A stretch of 33,841 nucleotides of DNA, taken from positions 1 to 33,841 of IMG/VR virus record IMGVR_UViG_3300026320_000018; one strand, given 5' to 3'. This document shows, in pieces, positions 1-7,169 of the stretch. How positions within the stretch are numbered: the stretch's first letter is position 1; the number at the start of each line of letters is the position of its first letter. A program made the translations under genes and the position numbers. Under the pieces are notes generated by a model that was not told the origin of the DNA, did no database searches, and worked only from the letters and a program-made list of their open reading frames with translations. The stretch is from a virus.

Positions 1-846
1 GCATCCGTAACTGAAGCTGGAGAATATATCCCTTATACAAATATTGATCTTGCATTTGGTAAAGCTATTGAAACTGGAGTGCAATCAATATTCCTCCAGA
101 AAACTAGACAAGAAACTTTCTTTGATATGTTTCTTGCCTGGGATATGCCACTTAATGCGGCCCACCCAAAGGATCAACCAAAATCATTTGTTGATGCAGT
201 AATTGCTATTGAAAAATTTAAAATAATAAAGGATCAAACATTTCCTGGATGGGAAATAGCTTACTTCAAAGGTAAGCCCGCTATTGAATTAGCTATGTTG
301 ATTGATATTGAAACTGGACATTACTATGTTGGTCATGCTGATATTATTCTTTATCATCCTAAAGAAAGGCGCTATCGTGTACTTGAAATTAAGACAAGTG
401 GAAGCAAGGTTATTCATGAAGCCATGTATAAGAATAGTGACCAGGCAACTGGCTACAGTATCATGCTCGATTCAATCGCGGCAAACAGGGAAGAAGCAGG
501 AACCTTTGAAGTATTCTATCTCGTATTTGCCTCTTCGCTCGATACGTGGAAACTATTTGAATTCACCAAAAGCCGCAGTATGCGGGCCGGTTGGATTAAC
601 ACTATTCTACTTGACATCCAAAGAGTAAATATTTATAAAGAAGCTGGTTACTGGCCGAAGCGAGGTGGAAGTTGTTTTGAATACTTTAGGCCATGTGAGT
701 TCTTTAATATTTGTGATCTTGGATTTGAGCATTTCAATAAAGAAGGTGACTTTGATATTGTTACTAAAGAGGATCTTGATAAACATAAGTTTGATTTTAA
801 GTTTAAACTTTCCGAAATTATCCAAACTCAAAAGGAGTTAGTATGA
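1..846 (+). CDS. PD-(D/E)XK nuclease, Cas4/RecB-like (5' partial)
   Basis: The reading frame is open from base 1, so the true start lies upstream of the window. An internal GTG at 79 is not a convincing start, because the residues before it continue the same domain (AFGKAIETGVQ, typical of the N-terminal helix of this fold). The core shows GHADI followed by LEIKTSG, matching the D...(E/D)xK catalytic pattern of PD-(D/E)XK exonucleases. Near the C terminus, cysteines in GGSC...RPC...NIC resemble the last three ligands of a Cas4/AddB-type 4Fe-4S cluster; the first cysteine would be upstream of the window. Family knowledge suggests a DNA exonuclease that makes single-stranded ends. The neighbouring Sak4-like ATPase and putative ssDNA-binding protein suggest a phage recombination or replication module. 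It overlaps the next gene by ATGA. The fold is fairly certain, the exact role is inferred. Confidence 0.8.
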   Translation, partial: ASVTEAGEYIPYTNIDLAFGKAIETGVQSIFLQKTRQETFFDMFLAWDMPLNAAHPKDQPKSFVDAVIAIEKFKIIKDQTFPGWEIAYFKGKPAIELAMLIDIETGHYYVGHADIILYHPKERRYRVLEIKTSGSKVIHEAMYKNSDQATGYSIMLDSIAANREEAGTFEVFYLVFASSLDTWKLFEFTKSRSMRAGWINTILLDIQRVNIYKEAGYWPKRGGSCFEYFRPCEFFNICDLGFEHFNKEGDFDIVTKEDLDKHKFDFKFKLSEIIQTQKELV

Positions 847-1142
847 AACCACCAAAAATTGATTTAGATGCTGCCGCAAGTGCTGATGCAAGTGCTGATG
901 CAAGAGATCATCATGCCGATCAGGCAAAAATAGAAGAAATATCTCCCTTTGCTTATCCTCCATATCCAAAAACTAAAACAGCTTACTATGAGATTCTTCA
1001 ACGAGCAATTAACAAAGCTAAGGTTCAAGGATATAATGAGGGAAGAGAAACTACTAAAGAACACTATCAAGAAGCTATTCTTAATAAGCTTATAAATGCT
1101 CTTTGTAAAGTATCAACTGCACTTGCAGAAAGAAAATATTAA
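843..1142 (+). CDS. hypothetical protein (99 aa)
   Basis: The start codon overlaps the stop of the nuclease gene in an ATGA, with AAGGAG just upstream, so the start is well supported and translation is probably coupled. I do not recognise the protein. The N-terminal part is low complexity, with repeated Ala-Ser-Ala-Asp units from a 12-bp tandem repeat at 878-901. The C-terminal part looks helical and charged (YYEILQRAINKAKVQGYNEG), with no membrane segment. It ends where the ATPase gene starts (overlap of one base). A small accessory of the recombination module is possible but is only an inference from position. Confidence 0.7.
   Translation: MKPPKIDLDAAASADASADARDHHADQAKIEEISPFAYPPYPKTKTAYYEILQRAINKAKVQGYNEGRETTKEHYQEAILNKLINALCKVSTALAERKY
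878..901 (+). repeat. 12-bp tandem repeat inside the 99-aa gene
   Basis: The unit AAGTGCTGATGC occurs twice back to back and keeps the reading frame, encoding repeated Ser-Ala-Asp-Ala. It looks like simple slippage in a low-complexity N terminus and not a regulatory site. Confidence 0.7.
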
Positions 1143-2179
1143 TGGTTGATCCAACCAAACCAGAACTCCCAAAGATAGTTCCCAAACCAACTATAATTTC
1201 TCCTCCAAAACTTCTCACTTCTGCTGAACTCTCAGCAGGACTCCTCACGCTTCCATCTCTTCTTGAAACTTCAGTTGATGAAGTTGAGCACGTTATTATC
1301 TATGGTCCAAGTGGAACTGGTAAGACAACACTCGCTGGGCTTCTTTCTGAATTCTTTAATGTTCTTTGGTTCGATGGTGATAAAGGAATGACAGCGCTCA
1401 TTAATAACTTACCACCTGAATTACTAAAGAGAATCATTCCAATAAAGATTCCTGATAATACCATGAATCCAATTATGGTTGGTACGATGTTAAGAGTTAT
1501 AACTGGGAGACAAACTTGGATTTGCTATGAGCATGGTGCAGCACTTTGTCCTTATTGCCAATCAACTGAAAAACAAAAAATGCATGTGGCTTTAAATGAA
1601 CTTCCTAAGAATTGGGTCGCTGTAATGGATTCACAAACTCAATTTGTTGCAAGTGCAATGGCTCAAACTTATTATAAATTATTCCCCTCTAAACTTGGTA
1701 AGGATACTGATGAATTTTGGCGTCCAAAAGAAGGAGAAGGATTTGCTTATTGGGGAGGATTAAGAAATATTACTGAAAAATTTGGTAATTATACGAAGGA
1801 TCTTCAATGTCAATTTGTTTCTATTTCTCATGATCTTGCAATTACCGAAGGAACTGGAGAGAATGAACGAGTAGTTGGGAAAGTTCCTATTGCAGGGAGT
1901 GAAAATGCTTCAGTTAACTTCGCTAGATATTTTGGCACTGAAGTTTGTGCTAAGATAGTTAATCATAAACATTGCTATATCACTTCTTCAACATATAGCA
2001 ATGTTGAACAAACAAAGAGTCGTAGTAATGTTAAGCTTGAAGAACAAAAAGTTCCAAGTTTGCTTCACGTATTTCGTCCAAAAGAAGCACCTGAATTATT
2101 GAAAGGTTCCTATACTGAGTGGTATTTTAGTGATAGGAAATTACCCCAACCCAAACCTAAAGGAGTTTTGCCAGAATGA
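1142..2179 (+). CDS. P-loop ATPase, Sak4/AAA_24-like recombination protein
   Basis: A 345-residue ATPase. The Walker A motif GPSGTGKTT lies near residues 55-63, followed by LWFDGDKGMTAL, the segment that normally follows it in phage nucleotide-binding proteins of the AAA_24/Sak4 group. A Walker-B-like strand (WVAVMDSQTQF) and a later QFVSISHD strand complete the core. A short insertion with CYEHGAALCPYC looks like a metal-binding knuckle. Family knowledge links Sak4-like proteins to RecA-type single-strand annealing in phages, usually beside an SSB. Here it sits between a PD-(D/E)XK nuclease and a putative ssDNA-binding protein, which fits. The start is an ATG overlapping the stop of the gene before, and the end overlaps the next start by four bases. 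Confidence 0.8.
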   Translation: MVDPTKPELPKIVPKPTIISPPKLLTSAELSAGLLTLPSLLETSVDEVEHVIIYGPSGTGKTTLAGLLSEFFNVLWFDGDKGMTALINNLPPELLKRIIPIKIPDNTMNPIMVGTMLRVITGRQTWICYEHGAALCPYCQSTEKQKMHVALNELPKNWVAVMDSQTQFVASAMAQTYYKLFPSKLGKDTDEFWRPKEGEGFAYWGGLRNITEKFGNYTKDLQCQFVSISHDLAITEGTGENERVVGKVPIAGSENASVNFARYFGTEVCAKIVNHKHCYITSSTYSNVEQTKSRSNVKLEEQKVPSLLHVFRPKEAPELLKGSYTEWYFSDRKLPQPKPKGVLPE

Positions 2180-2466
2180 ATGCCCAAGATACTTTAAAAG
2201 CAAGACAAGAAAGATATGGGGAGTTTGTTGAGAATGCAGCAATTGCTCAAAATTTGAAAGATGAACTTCGTACTTATAAAGGATGGGATGGATTATCTCC
2301 AGATATGAAAGAAGCGCTGGATATGATCCAGACCAAAATTTCTCGTATTCTCTCAGGTAATAATGAGTATCCTGACAACTGGCATGATATTCAAGGATTT
2401 GCAAAACTCGTAGAGAATCGACTTCTTACTGGTTCAAGTTATAAGGAATCAGCCAAGAGGAAGTAG
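2176..2466 (+). CDS. DUF6378-like (MazG-like) protein
   Basis: A 96-residue all-helical protein starting in an ATGA overlap with the ATPase gene; AGGAG about 12 bases upstream supports the start. The pattern RYGEFVENAAIAQNLK, then MKEALDMIQTKISRIL, then DNWHDIQGFAKLVE matches what I know of DUF6378 proteins, which are common in phages and resemble MazG-type NTP pyrophosphohydrolases. The conserved acidic and His residues (D and H in DNWHDI) could bind metal. Family knowledge would suggest a role in nucleotide clean-up or metabolism, but activity is not shown for this family as far as I know. Complete by length. Confidence 0.72.
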   Translation: MNAQDTLKARQERYGEFVENAAIAQNLKDELRTYKGWDGLSPDMKEALDMIQTKISRILSGNNEYPDNWHDIQGFAKLVENRLLTGSSYKESAKRK

Positions 2467-2511
2467 TACTACTGTAATTTAATGTTAATTCAATAGAATG
2501 AAAGGAATACA

Positions 2512-2997
2512 ATGTTAGATGCAGCAAAACTTGGTGCATTAGCAGGAGTAGTTGCACGTGATTTAGATGATATTCCTGATCTTCCAGAGTTTCTTGCTCC
2601 ACATCCAGGAGTTTATAAACTCTTAATTTCTCTAGTAGAACAAAGAGAAATCAATAAGAAAACAGCTCTTGTTGTTGAATACGATGTTGTTGATATTATT
2701 CAACTTAACGAAGCTGAAGATCCCAATGATCCGAATGTTGTTCCTGGAAATAAGTTCTCTGAAGCTTTCTGGTTTAATGATCCAGAGAAAGTTGAGAATA
2801 CCACCAGTATTCTTAAGAAGAAATATGGAGGGCTTTCAGATGCTTGTGGATCAAAGAATCTTCTAGACATCATGACGAAAATGGAAGGAATGACAGTTAA
2901 AGCTATCATTTCTAATCGTGCTGATGAAAAGAAAGTTGATATTCATGGGAAGCCGCGTGTTTATGCGACAACTCATGATATCGTTCCGATGGTTTAG
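2512..2997 (+). CDS. putative ssDNA-binding protein
   Basis: A 161-residue protein with a good Shine-Dalgarno (GAAAGGAA) six bases before the ATG. I do not see a textbook SSB signature. It is beta-rich with an acidic middle (EAEDPNDPN) and an alternating-strand pattern (VYKLLISLVEQREI, ALVVEYDVVDIIQL) compatible with an OB fold. Proteins of this size and look commonly follow Sak4-like ATPases in phages, where they act as single-strand binding partners. Position is therefore the main argument for the name. It is the last gene before a strong terminator, so it closes the first operon. It could also be another small recombination accessory. Confidence 0.55.
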   Translation: MLDAAKLGALAGVVARDLDDIPDLPEFLAPHPGVYKLLISLVEQREINKKTALVVEYDVVDIIQLNEAEDPNDPNVVPGNKFSEAFWFNDPEKVENTTSILKKKYGGLSDACGSKNLLDIMTKMEGMTVKAIISNRADEKKVDIHGKPRVYATTHDIVPMV

Positions 2998-3017
2998 TTT
3001 TTCATCCGACTAGGATT

Positions 3018-3050
3018 CTGAGGGAGCCTAATAAGTTCCCTCAGTTTTTT
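3018..3050 (+). terminator. rho-independent terminator
   Basis: The stem CTGAGGGA (3018-3025) pairs perfectly with TCCCTCAG (3037-3044) around an 11-base loop and is followed directly by six T. It lies 20 bases after the stop of the putative ssDNA-binding gene and ends the first + strand transcription unit. Confidence 0.9.
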
Positions 3051-3054
3051 CATT

Positions 3055-3246
3055 ATGGTTAATGATATATACATGAGATTAACTCATGAGCAATATAAAA
3101 ATATGGAGAATCAATTAAAGAGATTTAATGAAATAGAAACTACACATAAAACTGTTGATGGGGGTTATCATAAAGCATTCAGATTACAAGTTACTGAAAC
3201 GCTCATAATTGAATTTATGGGACCACTTGTGAAAGCTCCTTTATGA
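3055..3246 (+). CDS. hypothetical protein (63 aa)
   Basis: A short ORF starting five bases after the T-tract of the terminator and ending in an ATGA overlap with thyX. The sequence is charged and mostly helical at the N terminus (LTHEQYKNMENQLKRF) and ends in short hydrophobic strands (LIIEFMG). No family recognised. There is no clear Shine-Dalgarno before the ATG at 3055, and a second ATG exists at 3073, so the start is uncertain. The overlap with thyX supports it being a real gene. Confidence 0.55.
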   Translation: MVNDIYMRLTHEQYKNMENQLKRFNEIETTHKTVDGGYHKAFRLQVTETLIIEFMGPLVKAPL

Positions 3247-4016
3247 GTTTTGGTGATGATACACTTGATACTTCTAATATTCCTTTACCAATAAAGCATC
3301 CTCTAATTGGAGTTCTCGATCATGGGTTTGTACGCCTCGTTAATAGTATGGGTAGTGACATTGATATTGTGCGTTCTGCTAGAGTCAGCTACAACGCCGA
3401 TTGGCGCAGTGAGCCAGAAACTTCTGACAGGGTTAGCTCCACATTTCAGAGCAAGGATGAGAAACTTATTAGTTACTTGCTACGTAACAAACATACTAGC
3501 CCTTTTGAGTCTGTGGTATTTACTTTTGAAATTAAATGTCCTATCTTTGTAGCAAGACAATGGCATCGTCATAGGACTTGGGCTTATAATGAAGTAAGTG
3601 CAAGATATACGGAGCTTCCTAATGAAGTTTATCTTCCTACTTATGATAAAATAACAACTCAAAATAAAGATAATAAACAGATGAGAACAGAAGAACAAAA
3701 TCCTCATGCGCATATTATTCTTAAATCTATAACAAATAATTCAGTTGAATCCTTTAAACGCTATCTAGAACTTCTTGGATTAGGATGCCCTCGTGAACTT
3801 GCAAGAATGGTATTGCCACTTAATACTTATACGCGCTTTTTTGCTACTGTTAACTTGCATAATCTATTACATTTTCTTCGCTTGAGACTTCATTCTCATG
3901 CTCAATATGAGATAAGAGTTTATGCGGAAGCAATACTTTCTATAATAGAACAAATAGTTCCAGTCACCTACAAACATTTTCTAGTTGATTTAGATAATTT
4001 AGGAATTCTTGTATGA
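3243..4016 (+). CDS. thyX: flavin-dependent thymidylate synthase ThyX
   Basis: A 257-residue protein carrying the ThyX signature RHR(x7)S at residues 109-119 (RHRTWAYNEVS), followed by ARYTEL. The N-terminal VRSARVSYN and the later RELARMVLPLNTYTRFF are also typical of the family. ThyX makes dTMP from dUMP with methylene-tetrahydrofolate, FAD and NADPH, and in phages it supplies thymidine for DNA synthesis. The gene starts in an ATGA overlap with the 63-aa ORF and ends in an ATGA overlap with an HNH-type gene. Length is normal for the family and the catalytic motif is intact. The first half shows more varied codon use than the second half and the AT-rich genes around it. Confidence 0.95.
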   Translation: MSFGDDTLDTSNIPLPIKHPLIGVLDHGFVRLVNSMGSDIDIVRSARVSYNADWRSEPETSDRVSSTFQSKDEKLISYLLRNKHTSPFESVVFTFEIKCPIFVARQWHRHRTWAYNEVSARYTELPNEVYLPTYDKITTQNKDNKQMRTEEQNPHAHIILKSITNNSVESFKRYLELLGLGCPRELARMVLPLNTYTRFFATVNLHNLLHFLRLRLHSHAQYEIRVYAEAILSIIEQIVPVTYKHFLVDLDNLGILV

Positions 4017-4360
4017 GTTTAAAAAGAAGATTACGTAATAAAGTTTATAGACCTAAAGCTTATATAAATCATAAATTAGCTTATACATCTTGGTGTGCTA
4101 TGAGACAAAGATGTAATAATAAAAATAATTGTCAATATAAAGATTATGGAGGACGAGGAATTACTATTTGTAATGAATGGAATTCATTTAAAAATTTTTT
4201 AGAGGACATGAATGATCCTCCAATAATATTTGGCCAAAGACTTTCTTTAGAGCGTAAAGATAATAATGGTAATTATAATAAGGATAATTGTATATGGGCT
4301 ACTCATACAGAACAAATGAATAATAAAAATGAATACCCAAAACATCGTATTCTAATTTAA
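4013..4360 (+). CDS. HNH-type homing endonuclease-like protein
   Basis: A 115-residue, very AT-rich gene overlapping the thyX stop by ATGA, with GGAA upstream. It has the familiar phage layout: YTSWCAMRQRCNN, then YGGRGITICNEWNSF, then LSLERKDNNGNYNKDNCIWAT and a terminal EQMNNK. The second half matches the HNH-like segment (LDRIDN-type, NGNY...NC.WAT) of small freestanding phage endonucleases and DNA-binding proteins. The first catalytic His is not obvious, so the protein may be a nicking enzyme, a DNA-binding remnant or an active homing nuclease. Its place directly behind a thymidylate synthase gene fits a selfish element, since thymidylate synthase genes are well-known homing targets. Confidence 0.7.
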   Translation: MSLKRRLRNKVYRPKAYINHKLAYTSWCAMRQRCNNKNNCQYKDYGGRGITICNEWNSFKNFLEDMNDPPIIFGQRLSLERKDNNGNYNKDNCIWATHTEQMNNKNEYPKHRILI

Positions 4361-4376
4361 GAAATATAATCATCCT

Positions 4377-4943
4377 ATGCAATATGTATGTGGTTTCATG
4401 ATGTCTTGGGATATGCAAGAATTTCTTCTTATAAGAAAAACTCATCCTGATTGGATGAAAGGAAAGTGGAATGGGATTGGAGGGAAGATTGAAGCATTTA
4501 CTTATAATACTCGAACTGGAAAAATGTTAATAGGATCTCCTGGAGAAATTATTAGAATTAAATGTGAAGCTGAAATAGGAGATTATTCTGTTGAAGAAGA
4601 AACTCCTCAAGAAGCAATGATTCGAGAATTTCATGAAGAAACTGGAATTCAAACAACAATAAAGCGTTGGCATTGTTTTTATATCGAGGAGTTTAAGAAA
4701 GATCATAATGGAGATAATGGAACAAAACTTTATTATTTCGCTGCATTCGGAGATGAAACTAAGCGAGAACAATTAAGTAGTCCAACTGATGAAGAAGTTA
4801 AAACTCATAATCTCATAGATGTATTTTGGGATCAAAAAGATTATATTTATAATCTTCCTTATATTATTCATATGATAATTTATAATATGAGAAAAGGAAG
4901 TTTCTATCAACTCAATCCACAAGGAGTTAATAGTGTCCAATGA
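4377..4943 (+). CDS. Nudix hydrolase with interrupted Nudix box
   Basis: A 188-residue protein. The Nudix box is normally a continuous Gx5Ex7REUxEExGU. Here the first part (GGKIE, residues 35-39) is separated from the second part (ETPQEAMIREFHEETGI, residues 75-91) by an insertion of about 33 residues. The metal-binding REFHEE core is intact, so it may still hydrolyse a nucleoside diphosphate derivative such as an oxidised or modified dNTP. The frame is continuous through the insertion, so it is not a frameshift artefact. It sits in the nucleotide-metabolism stretch after thyX and overlaps the following small membrane protein by four bases. The ribosome site before the ATG is weak. Substrate unknown. 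Confidence 0.82.
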   Translation: MQYVCGFMMSWDMQEFLLIRKTHPDWMKGKWNGIGGKIEAFTYNTRTGKMLIGSPGEIIRIKCEAEIGDYSVEEETPQEAMIREFHEETGIQTTIKRWHCFYIEEFKKDHNGDNGTKLYYFAAFGDETKREQLSSPTDEEVKTHNLIDVFWDQKDYIYNLPYIIHMIIYNMRKGSFYQLNPQGVNSVQ

Positions 4944-5083
4944 GAGATAAAATCCTTTCAGTTTGTTATGATCTCATGATTGGAGCAGGAATGATTCTTG
5001 GAGCTTCAGTTGCAATTTCTATTGCAATTACTATTCCATTTGTTGCATTTGGACTTCTTCATTCAGCATTTTGCAAACCTTAA
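4940..5083 (+). CDS. small membrane protein (47 aa)
   Basis: The ATG at 4940 overlaps the Nudix stop in an ATGA, with AAGGAG about 15 bases upstream. The 47-residue product has a short charged N terminus (MRDKILSVCYD), a long glycine/alanine/isoleucine-rich hydrophobic stretch (about residues 12-43) long enough for one membrane span or a tight hairpin, and a Cys-Lys-Pro end. It is followed by the ribosome site of the next gene. Function unknown; an inner-membrane phage protein is the simplest reading. Confidence 0.6.
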   Translation: MRDKILSVCYDLMIGAGMILGASVAISIAITIPFVAFGLLHSAFCKP

Positions 5084-5093
5084 AGGAATTAAC

Positions 5094-5351
5094 ATGGCAT
5101 ACAAAATTGTAATTACTAAAGTTGAATCTGTAGATTACACTGTTAAGGAATGGGTAAAATTATTTGATTATACTGAAGCAGAACAAAAAGAAATAAGACA
5201 TTTTCAAAATGAGAGGAAAGATTTTCCAGAACAATATGGGTACAGAGAAACTCCTGGTACTAAAAAAGTAGAAACTGAAATTTTATCTCAAGTAATTGAA
5301 TCAATTAATCTTATTAATGTTATAAAAGCGATTAATTCTATTCCTGAATAA
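5094..5351 (+). CDS. hypothetical protein (85 aa)
   Basis: I place the start at the ATG at 5094, which has AAAGGAA seven bases upstream; the longer in-frame extension to 4998 would run through the small membrane gene. The product begins with a strand (YKIVITKVE) and continues as a charged helical protein (EWVKLFDYTEAEQKEI), ending in a hydrophobic helix. No family recognised. It is tightly packed between two other tiny genes in the accessory part of the replication arm. Confidence 0.65.
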   Translation: MAYKIVITKVESVDYTVKEWVKLFDYTEAEQKEIRHFQNERKDFPEQYGYRETPGTKKVETEILSQVIESINLINVIKAINSIPE

Positions 5352-5352
5352 A

Positions 5353-5541
5353 ATGAAGATTGGTCATAAACTAACGGAAGATCAAGTATCTCAAGTTCTT
5401 CATATGCTTGAAGAAGGTAAGAGTCAAGAAGAGATTGCAGAAATTTTTAATATAACTCAAGGGATGGTTTCTCTTATTAAAAATAGAAAACGATGGTCAC
5501 AGCCATTTATAGTTTGGCGTACTTGGCCTTTTGGTAAATGA
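5353..5541 (+). CDS. small helix-turn-helix protein
   Basis: A 62-residue protein starting one base after the previous stop. Residues 7-46 read as a helix-turn-helix of the type used in small regulators and transposase-like domains: LTEDQVSQVLHMLEEGKSQ, EEIAEIFNITQGMVSLIKN. The tail is short and Trp-rich. A DNA-binding role is likely from the fold; whether it regulates phage genes is not visible. It immediately precedes the DNA polymerase. Confidence 0.7.
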   Translation: MKIGHKLTEDQVSQVLHMLEEGKSQEEIAEIFNITQGMVSLIKNRKRWSQPFIVWRTWPFGK

Positions 5542-5542
5542 T

Positions 5543-7009
5543 ATGGATTCCTCACCAATTCTCTTAATGGTGACTCCATTTGATGTTCCATATCTTTCAA
5601 CCTTACGTCCCCTTCTTAAGGGACGAAAGACTTATTGTATTGAAGCAAATCCTGACACTGCTGCGGAGATAGAACTTTATGCAAGGAGTAAAGGTATTAA
5701 GTATATCATCACCACAAATAATATTGTACTTAATAAGATTATTGAGAGCCAACGACATCAATCCCTCGATAACTGGGCTGGATCTATATATGAACGGGCG
5801 GGAATCACATATCTCTTCCTTAATCCTCTTAGACAGTTATATAGTGTTTCATATGGACGATTCTTGGCTGACAGATTCATTAGTAAGATCGTACAACCTT
5901 CATTATGGCCACGGACACCTCAATTCTCATGGGAATTGGCCAGAATTGAAACTATCGAAAGATGGTTTCATCTCTACTCGCAAACTGTGGTTATTGCAGT
6001 TGATATTGAAACTGTTTCGTTTGAGAATCCATCAAACGGGGAACTTGAAACTGCTATTCGTTGCTTAGCATTTACTGGTTTATGGAATGATGGGAATATT
6101 CATACGATAGTTATTCCAATCCTTGATGCCCCCGAGAAAGAACAACTTTTTTGGATTACTTGGATGAGGAAATTCCTTCTCCTCAAGATACCAAAAATTT
6201 TTCAGAACGGATTATATGATAACGCCCACTGCATTGGTTATTCATCGCCAGGATATGGATATTTCTTTGATACACAGAGTCTTTTCCATTCGTGGTACTG
6301 TGAGTTGCCAAAAAACCTTGCCTTTATTTCCGGATTTACAATTCACAATGTTTTCTATTGGAAAGACCTCGCCAAAGAAACTGGAAGATACTATGAGTAT
6401 AATGCTCGCGATGGCTGGGCGACACTTGTTTCCGCAATGGGACTTATTAAGGAAATGCCTAACTGGGCATGGACAAATTATTTACTTAAGTTCCCCATAT
6501 GGGTTCCTTGCTTATATTCCAACCTTGAAGGAATCAAAGTAAATGAAGCAATCCGAGATAAACTCTCAAAAGAATGCATTACAGAGTTTGAAGCTTCACG
6601 TAATAGATTGGAACGATGGTTCGGAGAAGGATTTAATGGAAACTCTTCAACTCAAGTTACAAAGCTTATACAGTTCTATGGAAGTACAGATATTACCAAT
6701 GCCGACGAAGATGCTCTTAATAAATTCGCCTTGCGTCATCCTCTCAATGCTCGATTTAGTAGAGAAATCCTCCATCTTAAAGCAATGGCTACAATTATTA
6801 GTAAATCGCTCAAACCTGAAAATTATAGTATCTCTAAGAAACCATCTAAACGGAAAAGTTATTTACTCCGATCTGGCAGATTCTACTATACTCTTAACCC
6901 CGATGGTACCGATACTACAAGACTTAGTTCTGGAGAAGGTTATAACTGGACGGGTGCAAATATTCAAAATCAAGATCCACGAGTAAAGGAAATGTATGAA
7001 CCGGATTAA
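5543..7009 (+). CDS. family A DNA polymerase, N-terminal part (3'-5' exonuclease and thumb)
   Basis: First piece of a polymerase split into two ORFs. The start is taken at ATG 5543; an in-frame TTG at 5531 is possible, and neither has a strong ribosome site. An N-terminal region of about 140 residues precedes a DnaQ-type proofreading domain: Exo I VIAVDIETVSF with Asp154 and Glu156, Exo II NGLYDN, Exo III YNARDG with Asp290. The rest is the thumb and start of the palm, ending with GANIQNQDPRVKEMYEPD, which in family A enzymes comes shortly before motif A (compare the NLQN segment). It then stops at TAA. Motifs A, B and C are in the ORF at 7166. The proofreading residues look intact. The two pieces probably assemble into one replicative polymerase. 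Confidence 0.88.
   Translation: MDSSPILLMVTPFDVPYLSTLRPLLKGRKTYCIEANPDTAAEIELYARSKGIKYIITTNNIVLNKIIESQRHQSLDNWAGSIYERAGITYLFLNPLRQLYSVSYGRFLADRFISKIVQPSLWPRTPQFSWELARIETIERWFHLYSQTVVIAVDIETVSFENPSNGELETAIRCLAFTGLWNDGNIHTIVIPILDAPEKEQLFWITWMRKFLLLKIPKIFQNGLYDNAHCIGYSSPGYGYFFDTQSLFHSWYCELPKNLAFISGFTIHNVFYWKDLAKETGRYYEYNARDGWATLVSAMGLIKEMPNWAWTNYLLKFPIWVPCLYSNLEGIKVNEAIRDKLSKECITEFEASRNRLERWFGEGFNGNSSTQVTKLIQFYGSTDITNADEDALNKFALRHPLNARFSREILHLKAMATIISKSLKPENYSISKKPSKRKSYLLRSGRFYYTLNPDGTDTTRLSSGEGYNWTGANIQNQDPRVKEMYEPD
6986..6998 (+). promoter_or_regulatory. ribosome binding site and start inside the polymerase N-part gene
   Basis: AAGGAA at 6986-6991 lies four bases before ATG 6996, all inside the last codons of the polymerase N-terminal ORF. 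It decides the start of the 57-aa gene and lets ribosomes reload before the polymerase stop at 7007. Confidence 0.65.
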
Positions 7010-7169
7010 AATTGTAGCTACTCTACATGATGGAAAGACACGAGAAATTGGATCATGGCCGTTACCTTTACATACAAAAGAAGATCAAGATGATGTTATA
7101 TATTATATTAGAAGTGAATTAGATGATCCTAAAGTATCTAGAATAGAAATAATCACTTATTCTGCATGA
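6996..7169 (+). CDS. 57-aa protein wedged between the two polymerase ORFs
   Basis: The ORF starts 14 bases before the end of the polymerase N-terminal gene, in another frame, with its own Shine-Dalgarno. Its TGA overlaps the ATG of the polymerase C-terminal gene in an ATGA. The product is 57 residues with alternating short strands and charged loops (RIKIVATLHDGKTREIG, DVIYYIRSEL, KVSRIEIITYSA), like a small alpha/beta protein. It has no HNH, GIY-YIG or LAGLIDADG signature, so it is not a recognisable homing nuclease. The DNA between the flanking polymerase codons is too short for a group I intron. It may be an inserted accessory gene, or a subunit bridging the split polymerase; both are inference. 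Confidence 0.7.
   Translation: MNRIKIVATLHDGKTREIGSWPLPLHTKEDQDDVIYYIRSELDDPKVSRIEIITYSA

Noticed and set aside
5679-6986. Several + strand ORFs of 108-147 codons inside the polymerase gene
   Set aside because: They lie in other frames of a clearly coding polymerase sequence, lack ribosome sites and have no recognisable motif.
7007-7168. Group I or group II intron, or intein, interrupting the DNA polymerase
   Set aside because: The 162 bases are too short for a self-splicing intron core, the stretch contains in-frame stops so it cannot be an intein, and it holds a well-formed separate ORF with ribosome site.
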